Source of the DNA: Oxytricha trifallax
Lineage: Eukaryota > Ciliophora > Spirotrichea > Sporadotrichida > Oxytrichidae
Reading direction: 5' to 3'
Assembly: GCA_000711775.1 (NCBI GenBank)
Contig: ARYC01000835.1
Coordinates: 1 to 64,000 of the forward strand
Length of the DNA stretch: 64,000 bases
A program made the translations under genes and the position numbers. The notes under the pieces were generated by a model, which made no database searches, was not told the DNA's origin, and was given only the letters and a program-made list of their open reading frames with translations. Positions 47,120 through 58,883 of this stretch are shown one piece after another (position 1 is the stretch's first letter; every line of letters starts with the position of its first letter).

Positions 47120-49965
47120 TCATTTCTTGACGGCTTTCTTTTTAGTTGCCGTACTTGAACTGGCCTTTGTCTTAATTTATGATGTACTTCTCATTTTCTT
47201 GTCAGCAGTTGATGTTGTTGTAGTAGACATCTATGTCATAATTGAGCTATCCGCAGCATTTCTTTCTTTTTTAGTGCTGCTTTTCTATCTCTTGCTTTCC
47301 TCCTTGAACTCTTTCGCTTTTGGCTTACTTTTCTCACTCTTTGATTTTTTAATTCTCGCCATGTTCATTTTGAGCTCCTTGAAATAGTTCCTCATGCCCA
47401 TTCTTCTTTTAAAGATTTCATATAGTGAATCGTTGTCCTCGACCCCTTCGATCCTCTTGTAAGTGGCTCTCGTGAATGTTTCTTGGTTGAACTAAATCTA
47501 CTCCAATATAGCTTTTACTACTTTTAGCAGTTTCAAGTGATTGTTATACAGTATCTTTCTTTGAATGTTGTGCTGAAGAATAAATCGCATTCTCCAATCT
47601 TGTTCTGAGGCAAATCTTTATAGATCTTAATCCAAAGTTGATCTTTTAAGGAGTTCACGCTTAGCGAAATATTCTAGGAGGTCAATAGCAAAATCTAACA
47701 TTATCAATTCGTAGTCAATAACTCTTGGAGAAGAGACCATTAGATATTGATAATGTAAATTTGAAAAATTAGTGAATGACTGATTCTAAAATTTTTCTAT
47801 TTCCAAAATCAAAATTATAATTTAAATAAGTTAATTTACACTCTACAAAGTATATTTACCAAGTAGAATAAATAAAAAGTTTTTTAAGCGTTTTAATAAT
47901 TTTATTAAAAAAGCCCTGCTTATATAATACTGTGAATCTGATCCTGAGTAATTATTCTGAAGAATTGACCTCAAATAAGCAAAGAGACCTATTTATAAAA
48001 TCAGAAAAATATTTAATCATACCTTCGCTAACTCTGTGAGACTTTAACCTCATCATTTCAGTAGTAGTGTCTATATTTTCTCTATCATTAAGAATTTTCT
48101 CCTATGGTATCAAATCCTAAGCTAAATTAATTTGCTCTTTAGGATTTACTCCAAGTATAACTCTAAACTCCAATGAATTATACTGATTGCTCTCATCCAA
48201 CACAAAGCCATAACTAAAAAGTAAATTTAAAACTCATTCTAATCTTACTTTTCCAGGAGATAAGCATTTGTGCGCTTACCATAGTTATAATAGATTTGCT
48301 CACCCTTCTTTAGTTCTCTAGTATGTCTGTTAACCATCACAAAATAATTGTCTTTATCGTCGTCTTACCACCACCTATAAGAGTAAATTTCTCTCAAACG
48401 TGTGTTGCTTCTTATCTGTTCAAATTCGTCAATTTAGAAATCGTCTGGAGCAATTTACTCTGTCATTATCTTTTGCTTAAGATCTTCATTTGTTGCGCAG
48501 TCATTTGCGTCCTCTTCTTCATGTGCATTTTAATCACAAACTACTAAAATTTAAACTAGGAATTGTTTTGAAAATTTTTTCTGAGATCAAACAATTTTAA
48601 TAGATGCATCTTCATCATCATCTTATTCGTAGTCACTACTCACATAACCTATACCCCAAAGCTCAAGTCCATGATTAGGGAATTTTTCTTTCTTAGATTC
48701 TTCATCTTCGAATTCATCCTGATTATTGACTTCTGATTGCAATAGATTTTTAAATCTTTCAAATACTTCTTTCTCATCATATCTATCTTTCAAAAGTAAT
48801 TTTTTATTCCTAAATTAACCTTGATATACAATACCTATCTCTTGATATATTAAATATATATATTATTTCTTTCAAGTCATCTGGATTAAGAGATTTTCCT
48901 TCAATCAATTTTTACAGAGAAATATCACTTTCAACCTATGGTCCATATTACTAATCTTCTTTGTATAATCGTTTGATATTAAAATCTAGCTTTGAATTTG
49001 ACTTATCATATTGATCATCAATAGAAGGTTGTTGACTTTTACTAGATGCATCATCATCGAAGTTATAATAAAAAGTTTTATAATTAATAAACTCATTATG
49101 CTTCTAAATTACACAATGCCAATATTTTTTTTTATTTTATTATAAAATGATAGGCGTAGATCTTGTTCTAGGCTAAGTGGAGTCTTTTATTAACAAAGTC
49201 AATATGATTGCTGGAAGTGGAGTTATGATTAAAAGAATCAGCAATCGGTGCTAAAATGGTAGTTGGTAACCCCCATCCGAAACATCTTGTGGCAATGAAG
49301 GCAGCTACTTTCTTGAACATTGCTTCATTGCAAACCTCAAGATTGAAGTAATTAGGAGAATAAACTCTTAATATCTTGTGAACCTACTCCCACATTTCGT
49401 CCATGCTAGCTCCATACTCTCTAATCTATTCTATGCATTCTTTATCGTCTAGTGCGCTAAGATATTTCTAATCCCAGTAGCAAGTTAGCTCGCCAGGGTC
49501 AACAGCGTTGAAATAGGGATACCAGAAAGATTAATCGCCTTTTTGGAATTCGCACATCATAAAAACAAGCAAAGTCAAGAAGTCTCTGTCTTCAGACGAT
49601 TTAAAAACATTTTCATGGTTTGCAAAGATGAAACCTATCTCTGAGGAGCGAGCTCTCTCCACTGTTATTAGGCATTTATTTGGAATATATACAAATGCCT
49701 CATTATGTTAAATGTCTTCCTTGACTGCTGATATCAAAATAGAATAGGAATAAATTATAAATTAATTAGATCCCATAAACCAGGAGTGATCTGGGCCGAA
49801 TGCTGCTGGAAAGTTAATCTATATAAAAATTATAACATAATTTAAGGAATCTACTTTATCCATAATCACTCCATTTTGTTTGGCCCACTCAACATATAAT
49901 TTTAGCTTAGGATCTTCTTATATTCTTTCAGTGACCTTTTAGTTATAAGTCTCTTCTTTGCTCAT
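47120..49965 (-). CDS. SET-domain methyltransferase, Rubisco-LSMT/SETD3-6 type
   Basis: ATG 49965 (minus). After an intron: WFMGSNQFIIYS, EFQKGDQSFWYPYFNAVDPG and LPTTILAPIADSFNHN (the ADxxNH-type block of LSMT-like SET domains). A long acidic insert follows (LELWGIGYVSSDYEQDDDED), then the end of the SET domain: VNRHTRELKKGEQIYYNYGK, an intron, YGFVLDESN. The substrate-binding C-terminal domain is helical (SPRVIDYELIMLDFAIDLLE, WRMRFILQHNIQRKILYNNH). A Lys/Ser/Thr-rich basic tail ends at TGA 47120-47122. Such enzymes methylate lysine or histidine in non-histone proteins. Several AT-rich breaks (about 47770-48000, 48560-48600, 48830-48870, 49060-49140) are probably IESs or introns with unresolved boundaries. 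Confidence 0.85.
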
Positions 49966-50166
49966 TTTTAAAACACTCTTTTTAAATTTCAAAGTTTATA
50001 ATGCTTCTTTATTATTATTTATAAGTTATTAACCAACTAAATTGAATATTTGGGCTAGTGGAATAGCCATAGTTTGCATTAAAGCATTTACATATTTATG
50101 TGATGATTATTGTTTGTTTATTATCAATTATTGATATTATTACTTAATAACCATCTAGGATTAGAA

Positions 50167-51441
50167 ATGACAGATGTAAGTGCCTTTTGCAAATTAATCA
50201 AGAATTCCACAAGTGAGAATCCATTATTCTGATGAAGTATTCATTTTAATGGGCTCTCATTGTTGTGGACATACTTACCATATACGATTGAATTATTTCG
50301 CATGACTGTTTACTGAATAAATGTGTTTTATAGATCTAATTTGAAGATCCAGAGCAAAAGGAATTCGATCTTAAAATGTCAAAGACCATCGAAGCTATGC
50401 CAGCTGAGGTCAAGGACAGATTCAAGGCTCTCAAGGTTCTACATGTAAGTATTGACGTTCAAATATGTTCGAAACTATTCTTGAAGAGAGAATAGTGCTC
50501 TCTTCTAGATTAATTGCTAAAACAATAGAAATGCAATTCAATACTGTCAAATGGTGATATTAATAATCTTAATTTTACAGGATCAATAAACCGAGATTGA
50601 TGAAGAAGAGCAGAAACTATATAGAGATCTTGAATTGAAATACGACAAGCTTTATCAAGAGATCTATGAGCAAAGAAAATCTTTGTTATCAGGAGCCGTG
50701 CCACCCTCTGAAGCTCTCCTCGCTGAGTATGCTACCAGAGCAACCGAGCTAGATGATGAGGATTACAAGAAGGTTGAAGCCACTCCAATCGACGTGAAAG
50801 ATATTCAGAACACCCCACTCGGAGTATATGGTTTCTGGTTTAAGGCCATGTTGAACCACGGTCTTATGAGCAGACTTATTCAAGAGAAAGATAGACCAAT
50901 CTTGATGCACTTGCAAGATGTCTAATGCAAACTTCACGAAGCTGGTCATGGTTACGATTTAGTATTCACTTTTGAAAAGAACGACTACTTCTCTAACGAG
51001 ACCTTGAAGAAGTCCTTTGTTATGACTAAATCAAATATCATTGAGAAGTGCGAGGGTACCCCAATTTCATGGAAAGACGGCAAGGATGTTACTTAAAAGA
51101 AGGTAAAGAAGAAGAACAAGAAGAAGGGCAAGACCACCACCGTCACCAAGACAGTTGATTGCGAGAGTTTCTTCAACTTCTTCAAGACCATCGAAATGCC
51201 AGACGAAAAGGCACTTGAGGGAAAGAAAGACGATGACGAAAAAGATCCAGAAGAAGAAGAGAAGGACGTTGGAGAATTAATGGACGCAGATTTCGATATT
51301 GGTAATGAATTCAAGGACCAACTCATTCCCCTTGCCCTCGAATATTACATGGAAGTAATCTAGGAAGAGGACGAAGAAGACCACGATTGCAGCGATGACG
51401 AGTGCGGAGGTGGACACGGCCACGACCACTCAGATGAAGAA
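50167..51441 (+). CDS. NAP1: NAP1 nucleosome assembly protein, main block
   Basis: ATG 50167 starts MTD, then intron 50176-50333, IQFEDPEQKEFDLKMSKTIE, intron 50445-50580, and the NAP core: LELKYDKLYQEIYEQRKSLL, GVYGFWFKAMLNHGLMSRLI, VFTFEKNDYFSNETLKKSF, EGTPISWKDGKDVTQKKVKK, SFFNFFKTIEMP and DQLIPLALEYYMEVIQEEDE. NAP1 binds H2A-H2B and moves histones. The acidic/His tail reaches HSDEE and pointer AGATGAAGAA (51432-51441). The matching pointer and the true C-terminus are at 63875-63977. The frame also stays open past 51441, but that sequence does not resemble NAP1. Confidence 0.94.
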
Positions 51442-52224
51442 TTCACTATCAAAGAATCTGAATATAAGATCAAAAGATCGCGTAGAAATTTCAATCCAAA
51501 TACTTTAGTTCATTAACTTTTAGCGGTTAATTAGCAAAGCCAATCTTAATACATTTGTTAAAATCGGAATATAGAAGAGGATAAAAGCAAGGGCAGCTCG
51601 AGAAAGAAATCATCATCAGATGACATTGAGCAAAACAGACACATACTTAAGGATAAATGGAGACATATCATTGACATCTATCAATCTTACAATCATGAAT
51701 ACGAAAACTGCAATATATACGGGGATAGGAGATAAAACATTGGGAGTTGTGAGTTGTCTTAAAATTTTGACAAAATAAGGCAGATTGATGAGGAATTCAA
51801 CGATTTCGAGGAGGACTTTGAAAGTTTCAATAACAGCTGTGACAGTTAAGAAGATAGAGGAGGTGATAGAGAAACTGCTAATCAATAGAAGTAAAATTTA
51901 CCAATCGGACTTAGTGGCAATGACTTGAGCTTTGATGGTAACTTACGTGGTAATAATGAGTCAGGCTCTAATAGTGGTGATGAAGAGGAAAAGAATTATA
52001 ACGATGAAGAATAAGATGACGATCGAGAAGACGATGAAGAAGAATATGGAATTGAATATAAAAAGAAAATTGGAAGCGGAAGTAAAGCTTAAAATTTGAA
52101 GAAACAAGAAAATTCTAAAGGTTATAACCTCAGAAATAAATAGGATATAATCAATAAAATTGATTGGAATAAACATGATTCAGATGATGATGAAGATGAC
52201 AGTGATTTCTCACCAAATGACTGA
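51442..52224 (+). CDS. Acidic, Ser/Asn-rich protein segment, unknown
   Basis: Directly after the NAP1 pointer and, by chance or because TGA is the only stop, in the same frame. It reads DKWRHIIDIYQSYNHEYEN, IDEEFNDFEEDFESFNNSCD, then acidic runs (NYNDEEQDDDREDDEEEYG) and a Lys-rich end with DSDDDEDDSDFSPND and TGA 52222-52224. It has no start of its own here, so it is either the C-terminal segment of another gene whose first segments lie elsewhere, or an alternative NAP1 tail. The first is preferred because the 63875 segment gives the canonical NAP1 end. Confidence 0.5.
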
Positions 52225-52424
52225 ATAAAATAAAATTAAAGATAATTAATTTAATAATTAAATTAAGAAAATTTTAATAGTCAATATATGTTTAAAATCA
52301 ACTGTAAAACTGTTACATTACATTCCAATTTACTATTGTTTTATTATACTTTTGTCTTACTATATTTTATATCCTCCATTATAATTTTAATAGCCTTTGA
52401 GTATAATGATGTTTGTTACACTCA

Positions 52425-53990
52425 TCACAGGTACTTCCTCACAAATCCAACATTTTAATGAACCATTTATTGATCCCTCTAAACCTCTCCAGTCTTCACT
52501 TTTGAACTACAGCAGAAAAACAACCCATAACAATTCTTAATATTCTTATCTTCTCTTTAATTATTAGATCTCCTGATGGTTTTCATTTATTACTAATTTT
52601 CTTACATATTTCTCTCATCGAAAGTTACTTTTCTTAGTTCTCTTGACGCTGGGGATTCCTACTGTAAATTATCAAGATTAAATTCAACATTATCATGTTC
52701 ATATTTATATAAAAATGGGTTATGTAACAATCATTCAATTGATTTGAGAAAAAAACATGAATAGGATTATATTTGAATGTTAATTGTTGAAATCTAAACG
52801 CTTAGGCTAAATTAAGGGATTATTTGGATGTTAAATTTAGGACTACTGCTAGTTCATAGACTAGTAATGTCCGATTTAATGGTGAAAGTTTTAGTACTCT
52901 TCCAAAGTGTGATGGTTCAGCGATTAGTACTAAATTGAGGGATTATTAATAATTTATATACTTCCCTGGTCTATATTATCAGCATGGGCTAAAGGGGGGT
53001 CAGCCTATTTTATATTTGTGATTTTGAATTTTTGTTGCTGAGCTGTTACATCCTCATAGTTTTTATCTTAAAGTTTGAATTCTTCACAATTGAAACCTTT
53101 CTTGAAATCTGTCTGGAAGTGATTATAAAATGATTTAGTTGTTTTTCTTGGCAAAAGTCCTAACTTTTTAAAGATGTCTCTTTGTGTTTTATGCACTTCC
53201 TGGTCATTTCTTACAATATATTGAAGTATAAGTTATTGTAATAATTTAAACTTATACGTAGAATATTGCAAGACGTTCTGCCTTAATATGAGGGTATATG
53301 CTCATTAACTTATTGAAATCCCTGTCTACTAATAACTATTCAATCAATATTTAAGCCTAGTTCCTCTTTTGAGCGCTATCAGGATCTTTTTGCTTATTTT
53401 TCACGACTTGTACAGTTTTCCCAGTTTAAAATTTGTTGAAGCCCTTTTATTGAAGTTACTAGAATTCTGAACCTTATCTTTCCACTATTCTCTAAGAATT
53501 TTTCTCAATCAAATCATCTTACTATAAATTTGAATGCTCTGCTATGCCTACACTTTCTTAATGAAGCTGCCTCTCACTTTTCGGAATAGTAATAGACTAC
53601 TTTCTGAATTTATTGTTATAATTTACACAGTTTGGTTATTTTGACATAGAATTGGCATTGAAATAGTTTGATTACTGCTTATCAAGGGTTGACAGCATGA
53701 TTGACGTTTAATGGGATATGTGATGCTAGGCTTGAAACTTTGGATCTTCAAAAGCTGCGAAAGAAGGGGATTCAATCAGAAAATTATCTTCAGCAAATTG
53801 TTTTGCACTCTTTGCTAATGTATTTAGAGTTCTCTCTGGAATCTTTCTATTTTAAAGTTTTGCAAGTTGCTAAATAGATTTAATAATATTATAAATTATG
53901 AAATTAGGAGTAGTCTAATAGAAATTTTTATTGCACTCATACTTTTCAAGGGGAGAGGGATAATTCGTTTTGCGATAAGGGGCCTAATAA
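52425..53990 (-). CDS. Gln/Asn-rich protein of about 480 residues, unknown
   Basis: Minus strand. It reads NYPSPLEKYECNKNFYQTTP, ERTLNTLAKSAKQFAEDNFL, a Gln-rich middle, then VRNDQEVHKTQRDIFKKLGL, a His/Asn/Gln-rich stretch and, after an IES (52700-52781), LRKVTFDERNMQEN and NCYGLFFCCSSKVKTGE, ending at TGA 52425-52427. The CC pair could be lipidated. One frame change at about 53260-53315 is unresolved (IES, intron or indel). The 5' end is not defined: no in-frame ATG follows the upstream TGA near 53990. No family recognised. Confidence 0.55.
52700..52781. other. IES, pointer AACAT on the minus strand (82 bp)
   Basis: ATGTT (plus) at 52695-52699 and 52777-52781. Excision gives LDFNNQHDNVEFNLDNLQ in frame. 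Confidence 0.75.
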
Positions 53991-54466
53991 AATCAAATAG
54001 TATGGCTATGAGAGATAAATTATATCAATAACAGTTTTTATTAAGAAAATTAATTATCTACTTGTGGCAAAGGAAATCAAATACAAAAAGTAGAGTAGAA
54101 TTTTATACTCATCAAAGTATTTAAATTTAAATTTAGACATCTATAAATATACATTTATTTAAAGTAAAAACTAAAAATTTAGAAATTAAAAGAAAATGAA
54201 ATGATAAATTGAGAAAAAATGATTTTATAAAAATTTGCAATATATTAATTTTCATTAATATTCAATTAATTTACTTATAAAAATATAAATATTCTGTCTT
54301 GCATAAGTTTTTAAATGATTTTTCTATATAACATTTTAATGTTATAATTATAAGTTGTATTTTTTATTTTATTTTGGGGTAAATTATTTAATTTTTAAAA
54401 ACATATATTAAATATCTACTGCTTACTATTGATATTTTTATTATTTCGGTTATATAAAAAACAAAA
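53991..54466. other. AT-rich stretch without a recognised gene
   Basis: Extremely AT-rich; no coding or RNA signal recognised. Confidence 0.5.
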
Positions 54467-56428
54467 TCAGTTCATTATTATATTTCCTAGAGTGATTATA
54501 GGAAATTAACTTTAAAATCTAGATGTTACATATAACTTAGTAGTACATGTAAAATTTTAAAAATTGAGTTGGTATTCTAAAAAGTCTTATTTATTGACCA
54601 CCCCATCCACTACTTCTAAAAATGTTACAGCAATTTGTTGAATTATTGAATTATTGGTGATATCTTTAAATTATAATTGAAGATTATACATTAACTATGA
54701 GTTGCTCAATAAACTCATTTATAAAACTAAAAATAATAAAATTTCATCGTTAAGTTGAAGAGCAGGCTATTTGCTTTCTAGTATAGATTTGATTTCTGAT
54801 TCATCATTCATACTGGGATGTGCAATTTGTTTTGAAAATAAGCTCATTTTCTTTGGTTTGGAAGCGCTGAGATCATACTACGAATTAATTGAAGATTCCT
54901 CAAGCGCAGATCCTTTTAAAATCCATCACTCATAAAACAAGAAATGGGATTTAGAGAAAAATAAACAAATAAAAAAATACTTTGATAATAGAGAAGCTTT
55001 TGTTAAAGACTAGACTATAAATAATAAGCATACCTTTTTTATTAAATATTCAAATTCCTCATAAAAATAGTTATTTAAGCAGATATGTATAAATTTATTT
55101 AGATTTCTATATATATAAAGTTATTTATAAACTTCAAAACTCTATTATTAGGGATGTTATAAGGGATTTTATCTCTTCCTTTTAATTTTATCTATTAATT
55201 GGTGGCTGAAAATTACTAACTAATGTAAGTCTTTATATCATCACAGTTTCTCTTCGCTGACTCTCTTGATTGAATAAGTCCATTTTATCGCTCAACTTTC
55301 TAGAAGTAAAATTGGGCAGCTACGCTTTAGAGATACTATAAAGTTAACTTTGAGCACTTGATGGTGTTTCACCTAATAATTTGTTTTGTGCATCAATTTT
55401 ATGTTAGATATTATCTTGATATTATTCATCTTCGCTGTTACTAGAAAAGGTACCCATAAACAACTAGTCTATATAGTCTATACTTCGATCTAACTTATTT
55501 TAGATTGCGTTTTAATTTTCTACTGGACTAGGCTATGTGGTATCATGCCTCCTTAGACTTTACTTCTTAGAGCTGGGGAGACATGTAGAGAGGCCTGATC
55601 CAAAATCAATTCTGCTATTTTTGCTGCTTATAAATCTTTAAATTTAAATAAATGAACTATTCAAATCTGAGTTGAGAGAACTATTCCCTCTCAGATTGAT
55701 TAAAATACTCATGATTCTTGTCATTAAAGACTATTTAGTCACTAGGAGCTACTTAATGCTCTAATCTTTAATAGTAAAAAAGACTATAATTTTTAAGTTA
55801 ATCTTTCGCTTTTAGATGACACCATAAGCAGATGCATATCATCATCCTCATATATTCTTCTACTACCTATATGATTTTGCCCTGGATCACCATGCATGTC
55901 TTATAAAAGATCTTACTGGAATTACAGATAAGAAGAGATAGGATTTTTAAAGTTCATGGAATGCTCAAATGAAGACAGAGTAGCATGAAATCTTTCCTAA
56001 TCTTACTCCTCATCAGAATTTTCTGCTTAATTTTATGGTTACATTTAGGGACCTTTAGTTAATACAATTGTGTTTTTATGTCCTCGCTAAGGTTACTCTG
56101 GATTTAAGAGAAAATATTTATCAAATTCAGAGTTCTTATAATCGTTGTCATTAGCCTATTTCAAAACTTAATTCTTTTAATTTTCACCGTTTACTAGAGT
56201 TCCAATTTCAGATTAGTTGTTATTATTTGTGATTCTGTCCTATTTCTCAATAGGTTCTTAGTTCTTATCATTAATTTAGACATCCATTTTTGAATTATTT
56301 AACACTTATTCCTTCTAACCTTCCAATCCGGGTAGCCAAGACTAAGCCTTCAAAATTAAGGAATCCTTCAATTTTTATTATGGACTAGATAATGGCTAGG
56401 GGTCCTATTAATTTCTATCCTTTATCAT
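54467..56428 (-). CDS. Gln/Ser/Asn-rich protein, unknown
   Basis: ATG 56428 (minus) begins MIKDRNQQDPQPLSSPQQKL and runs through LVNGENQKNQVLKQANDNDY, KNTIVLTKGPQMQPQ and SSFEHSMNFKNPISSYLQFQ to IYEDDDMHLLMVSSKSERL near 55810. Further Gln/Ser-rich coding-like sequence lies between 54760 and 55780, with likely IESs. The frame near the end (VTFLEVVDGVVNKQDFLEYQ at about 54570-54630) is open to TGA 54467-54469, but the last part may be spurious. No domain recognised. Confidence 0.5.
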
Positions 56429-56560
56429 TTATTAATAAATTATTCAGACAAACTAAATTTTAATTTTATAAGAAATCGATATAATTAGATTGGAGGCTAT
56501 TTTAACATAATTCTTCACATTTTATAAAAAATTTAAATTATAAAATCACTTTTTAAAAAT

Positions 56561-58883
56561 ATGAACGATTTAAACTTAATTTGAAATGAAGAAAATTACG
56601 TTTTATATTTGCTAATTTAATTGTTTTATGAATTAATTAAAAATAGTTTACCAACTGAGACACCAGTTGAAACTAAGGTGTGCTCCACTTGCAAGCAGCC
56701 AATTGATGTATCGAAATTCCGTATTCATGAAATTGGTTGCGCCAGAAATAATTACATTTGCAATATTTGCGGAGACTTGGTTGCCAAAGCTGAAAGAGAA
56801 GAGCATGAAAGTCAAGCGCATACAAAAGTCGTTTGCTAATTTTGCAGAATTGAATTTGAGAAGAGGCAGATTGAGGGACATGAAAGTGGATGCTTTGCCA
56901 AGCCAAAAGAGTGCAAATACTGTGAACAAGTTATTTTAAAATTATTAGAAATTTCCAATAAATTGAATGGAATTATTCTTACCATATTTATTGGCTATGT
57001 TAATTTAATTAAAGTTATCAAATTCGATGATTATGAGAGACATGTATCATTTTGTGGGAGTAAAACTAAAAAATGCTAAGATTGCGGTAGAAATGTATGC
57101 TTAAAAGACGAGGACAGTCATTAATATGGAGGTGAGTGCTCTGCTTTCAAGGAAGAAGATTTAAGAATGAGACTTGAGAAAGCTTAACGTGAGGAAGAAG
57201 AGAAGAAGCGAAGAGAAATTGAATCCAAAAGGAAATAGGAATTAGATGCAAGAAAGAGACTTGATATGGAAAAGAAGTTTGAAGATAATTTCAACATGGA
57301 GGATGTTGATAATGAGCGAGGAAATAATCTACAAGATAAATTACCTAGGACTAATACAGTAAAAGCTGGGAAGTAACAATTAACTGGGGCTGCTCCTTAA
57401 AGATAAACTAACTTAAATAGTTTCATGAATCCTGGAACAAGCTCAAGTGGAGTTTCATAGCAAATGAGGACAGGTTAATAAATAGCATTAGGAGGGTAGA
57501 GCAGCAATATTGGGGCTCCAAAGCAACTGTAACCAAGAATTACATCAACGGGTAATTCTTCAAAACTTCCATCTCAATAAATTACTGCATAATAATAATA
57601 ACAAAGTTCTTAATAAAGATAAATGCCTTCTTCTCTTGGGGGCAAAGGACCAGCTTCTAATCCTTCATAGATAAAATCAATTGTTTTTTTACATAAAATA
57701 CTTTTACAAATTTTATAGTCAGTATGATTTTAAATCAATTTACTTAAATCAACTGTTACTGGCACATCTTCCATGAATAGACCAGGAACAAAAGGAGCAG
57801 TATCTAATACCTCCTAAAACACTAGATTAGAAGAATAAAAATAATCCTTAGCTTAAAATAGACCAGGAGTTATTACGGGGACCTCTTCAAAACCGAAAGG
57901 CGGAGTAGTCATTAATAACTTGAGATAAGGAGTTGGCATTCCAAAAAACAATGGTCCAATTGTGAATCCACGCTTAACTTCAAACACCCAGTCTAATTAA
58001 ATTTCTTAACCCAGGCCTCAAGTCAGAACCAATCCTTAACCCCAGAAATAAACAAGCCTGCATTAAAATTAACAGCCTTTAGCTCAACATAACCTAGATC
58101 CAAATGAGGAGCTGTTGGCTAGAATGCTCGAAGAAGATGAGGACATGCGTATTGCAAATGAAATTTAGAACAACATCTATACTGGTGGAAGTGGTACTGG
58201 TAAAACATCAAAGCCATAATAGAATGCTGCATCTACTCAGAATAGACCTCAGAATTAAAGAGCCTATCAGGAAGATCACCCTATGCATCAAGAGTAGTTA
58301 ATTGGAGATGCTAGATCCAACTTCAGGGATGAGTGGGGCATGGACCCAAGTGAAGTTGCTCAGCACTATGGGGGTGCAGGAGCCGGCGCTGGTTATGATG
58401 ATCATATATATAATAAAAATACACAAATAATAGAATTTGTTTTATTGATAAATATTTATAACCAATAATTAATGTTTAGATTAATAATTTATAAAGATAA
58501 AACCTTTTACTTTCATTCAAATACTCTCATTAAAAAATACTAGTAAAATTATTTAATATCGTTTTATATATTAAAAAGAAATCATTTTTAATTTTTGAAG
58601 TTAAATATTTAAATAAGTTTGCTTAGGATATTTTAATTTAAATTTAAAAAAAAAATAATTTATAAAAATATTGAATAAATTTGATGATCAAATGATGGAT
58701 GACGAGTATCAAAAAGTGATTGAGGAGAGCTTGAGAAGTTAAAAAGGCGCAAGGGACATTTAAATTAATATGTTTTTATCATATTAAACATTATAATTTA
58801 TAGATTTTATGATTGAAGAAGAGCAACTTAGAAGAGCCATAGAGGAGTCAGCTAAGCAGTTTGGAGGAGGATATTACTAATGA
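56561..58883 (+). CDS. TRAF-type zinc-finger protein with two ubiquitin-interacting motifs
   Basis: ATG 56561. After a 57-bp IES the protein reads NSLPTETPVETKVCSTCKQP. Cys/His units follow in series: CSTC with HEIGC, CNICGD with HESQAH, CQFC with HESGC, CKYC with HVSFC and CQDCGRNV with H...C. This is the TRAF-like finger array of TRAFD1/XAF1-type proteins. A coiled-coil (KAQREEEEKKRREIESKRKQ) and a long Ser/Gln/Gly/Pro-rich middle lead to two UIM-like helices, EYQKVIEESLRSQ (about 58710) and EEQLRRAIEESAKQF (about 58820), and TGA 58881-58883. A ubiquitin-binding adaptor role is inferred. Four IESs are supported; a fifth short one near 58758-58805 has an uncertain 2-bp pointer (GA). Confidence 0.85.
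56576..56632. other. IES, pointer TTAATT (57 bp)
   Basis: TTAATT at 56576-56581 and 56633-56638. Unexcised, TGA follows the pointer at once (56582-56584). Excision gives MNDLNLIKNSLPTETPVE and fixes the start codon. Confidence 0.85.
56928..57012. other. IES, pointer AAGTTAT (85 bp)
   Basis: AAGTTAT at 56928-56934 and 57013-57019. Excision gives KYCEQVIKFDDYERHVSFC, completing a zinc-finger unit. Confidence 0.9.
57674..57745. other. IES, pointer AAATCAA (72 bp)
   Basis: AAATCAA at 57674-57680 and 57746-57752. Excision gives SQIKSTVTGTSSMNRPG in frame. Confidence 0.85.
58396..58681. other. IES, pointer TGATGATCA (286 bp)
   Basis: TGATGATCA at 58396-58404 and 58682-58690. Excision gives GAGYDDQMMDDEYQKVIEES, bringing the first UIM into the protein. 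Confidence 0.9.

Noticed and set aside
52811..52948. Direct repeat AAATTAAGGGATTATT / AAATTGAGGGATTATT thought to be a small mobile element.
   Set aside because: Both copies are codons of the Gln/Asn-rich minus-strand gene (NNPSIQ and NNPLIQ).
56667..56939. Overlapping open frames on both strands across the zinc-finger region.
   Set aside because: They are shadows; the Cys/His pattern is only in the frame annotated.
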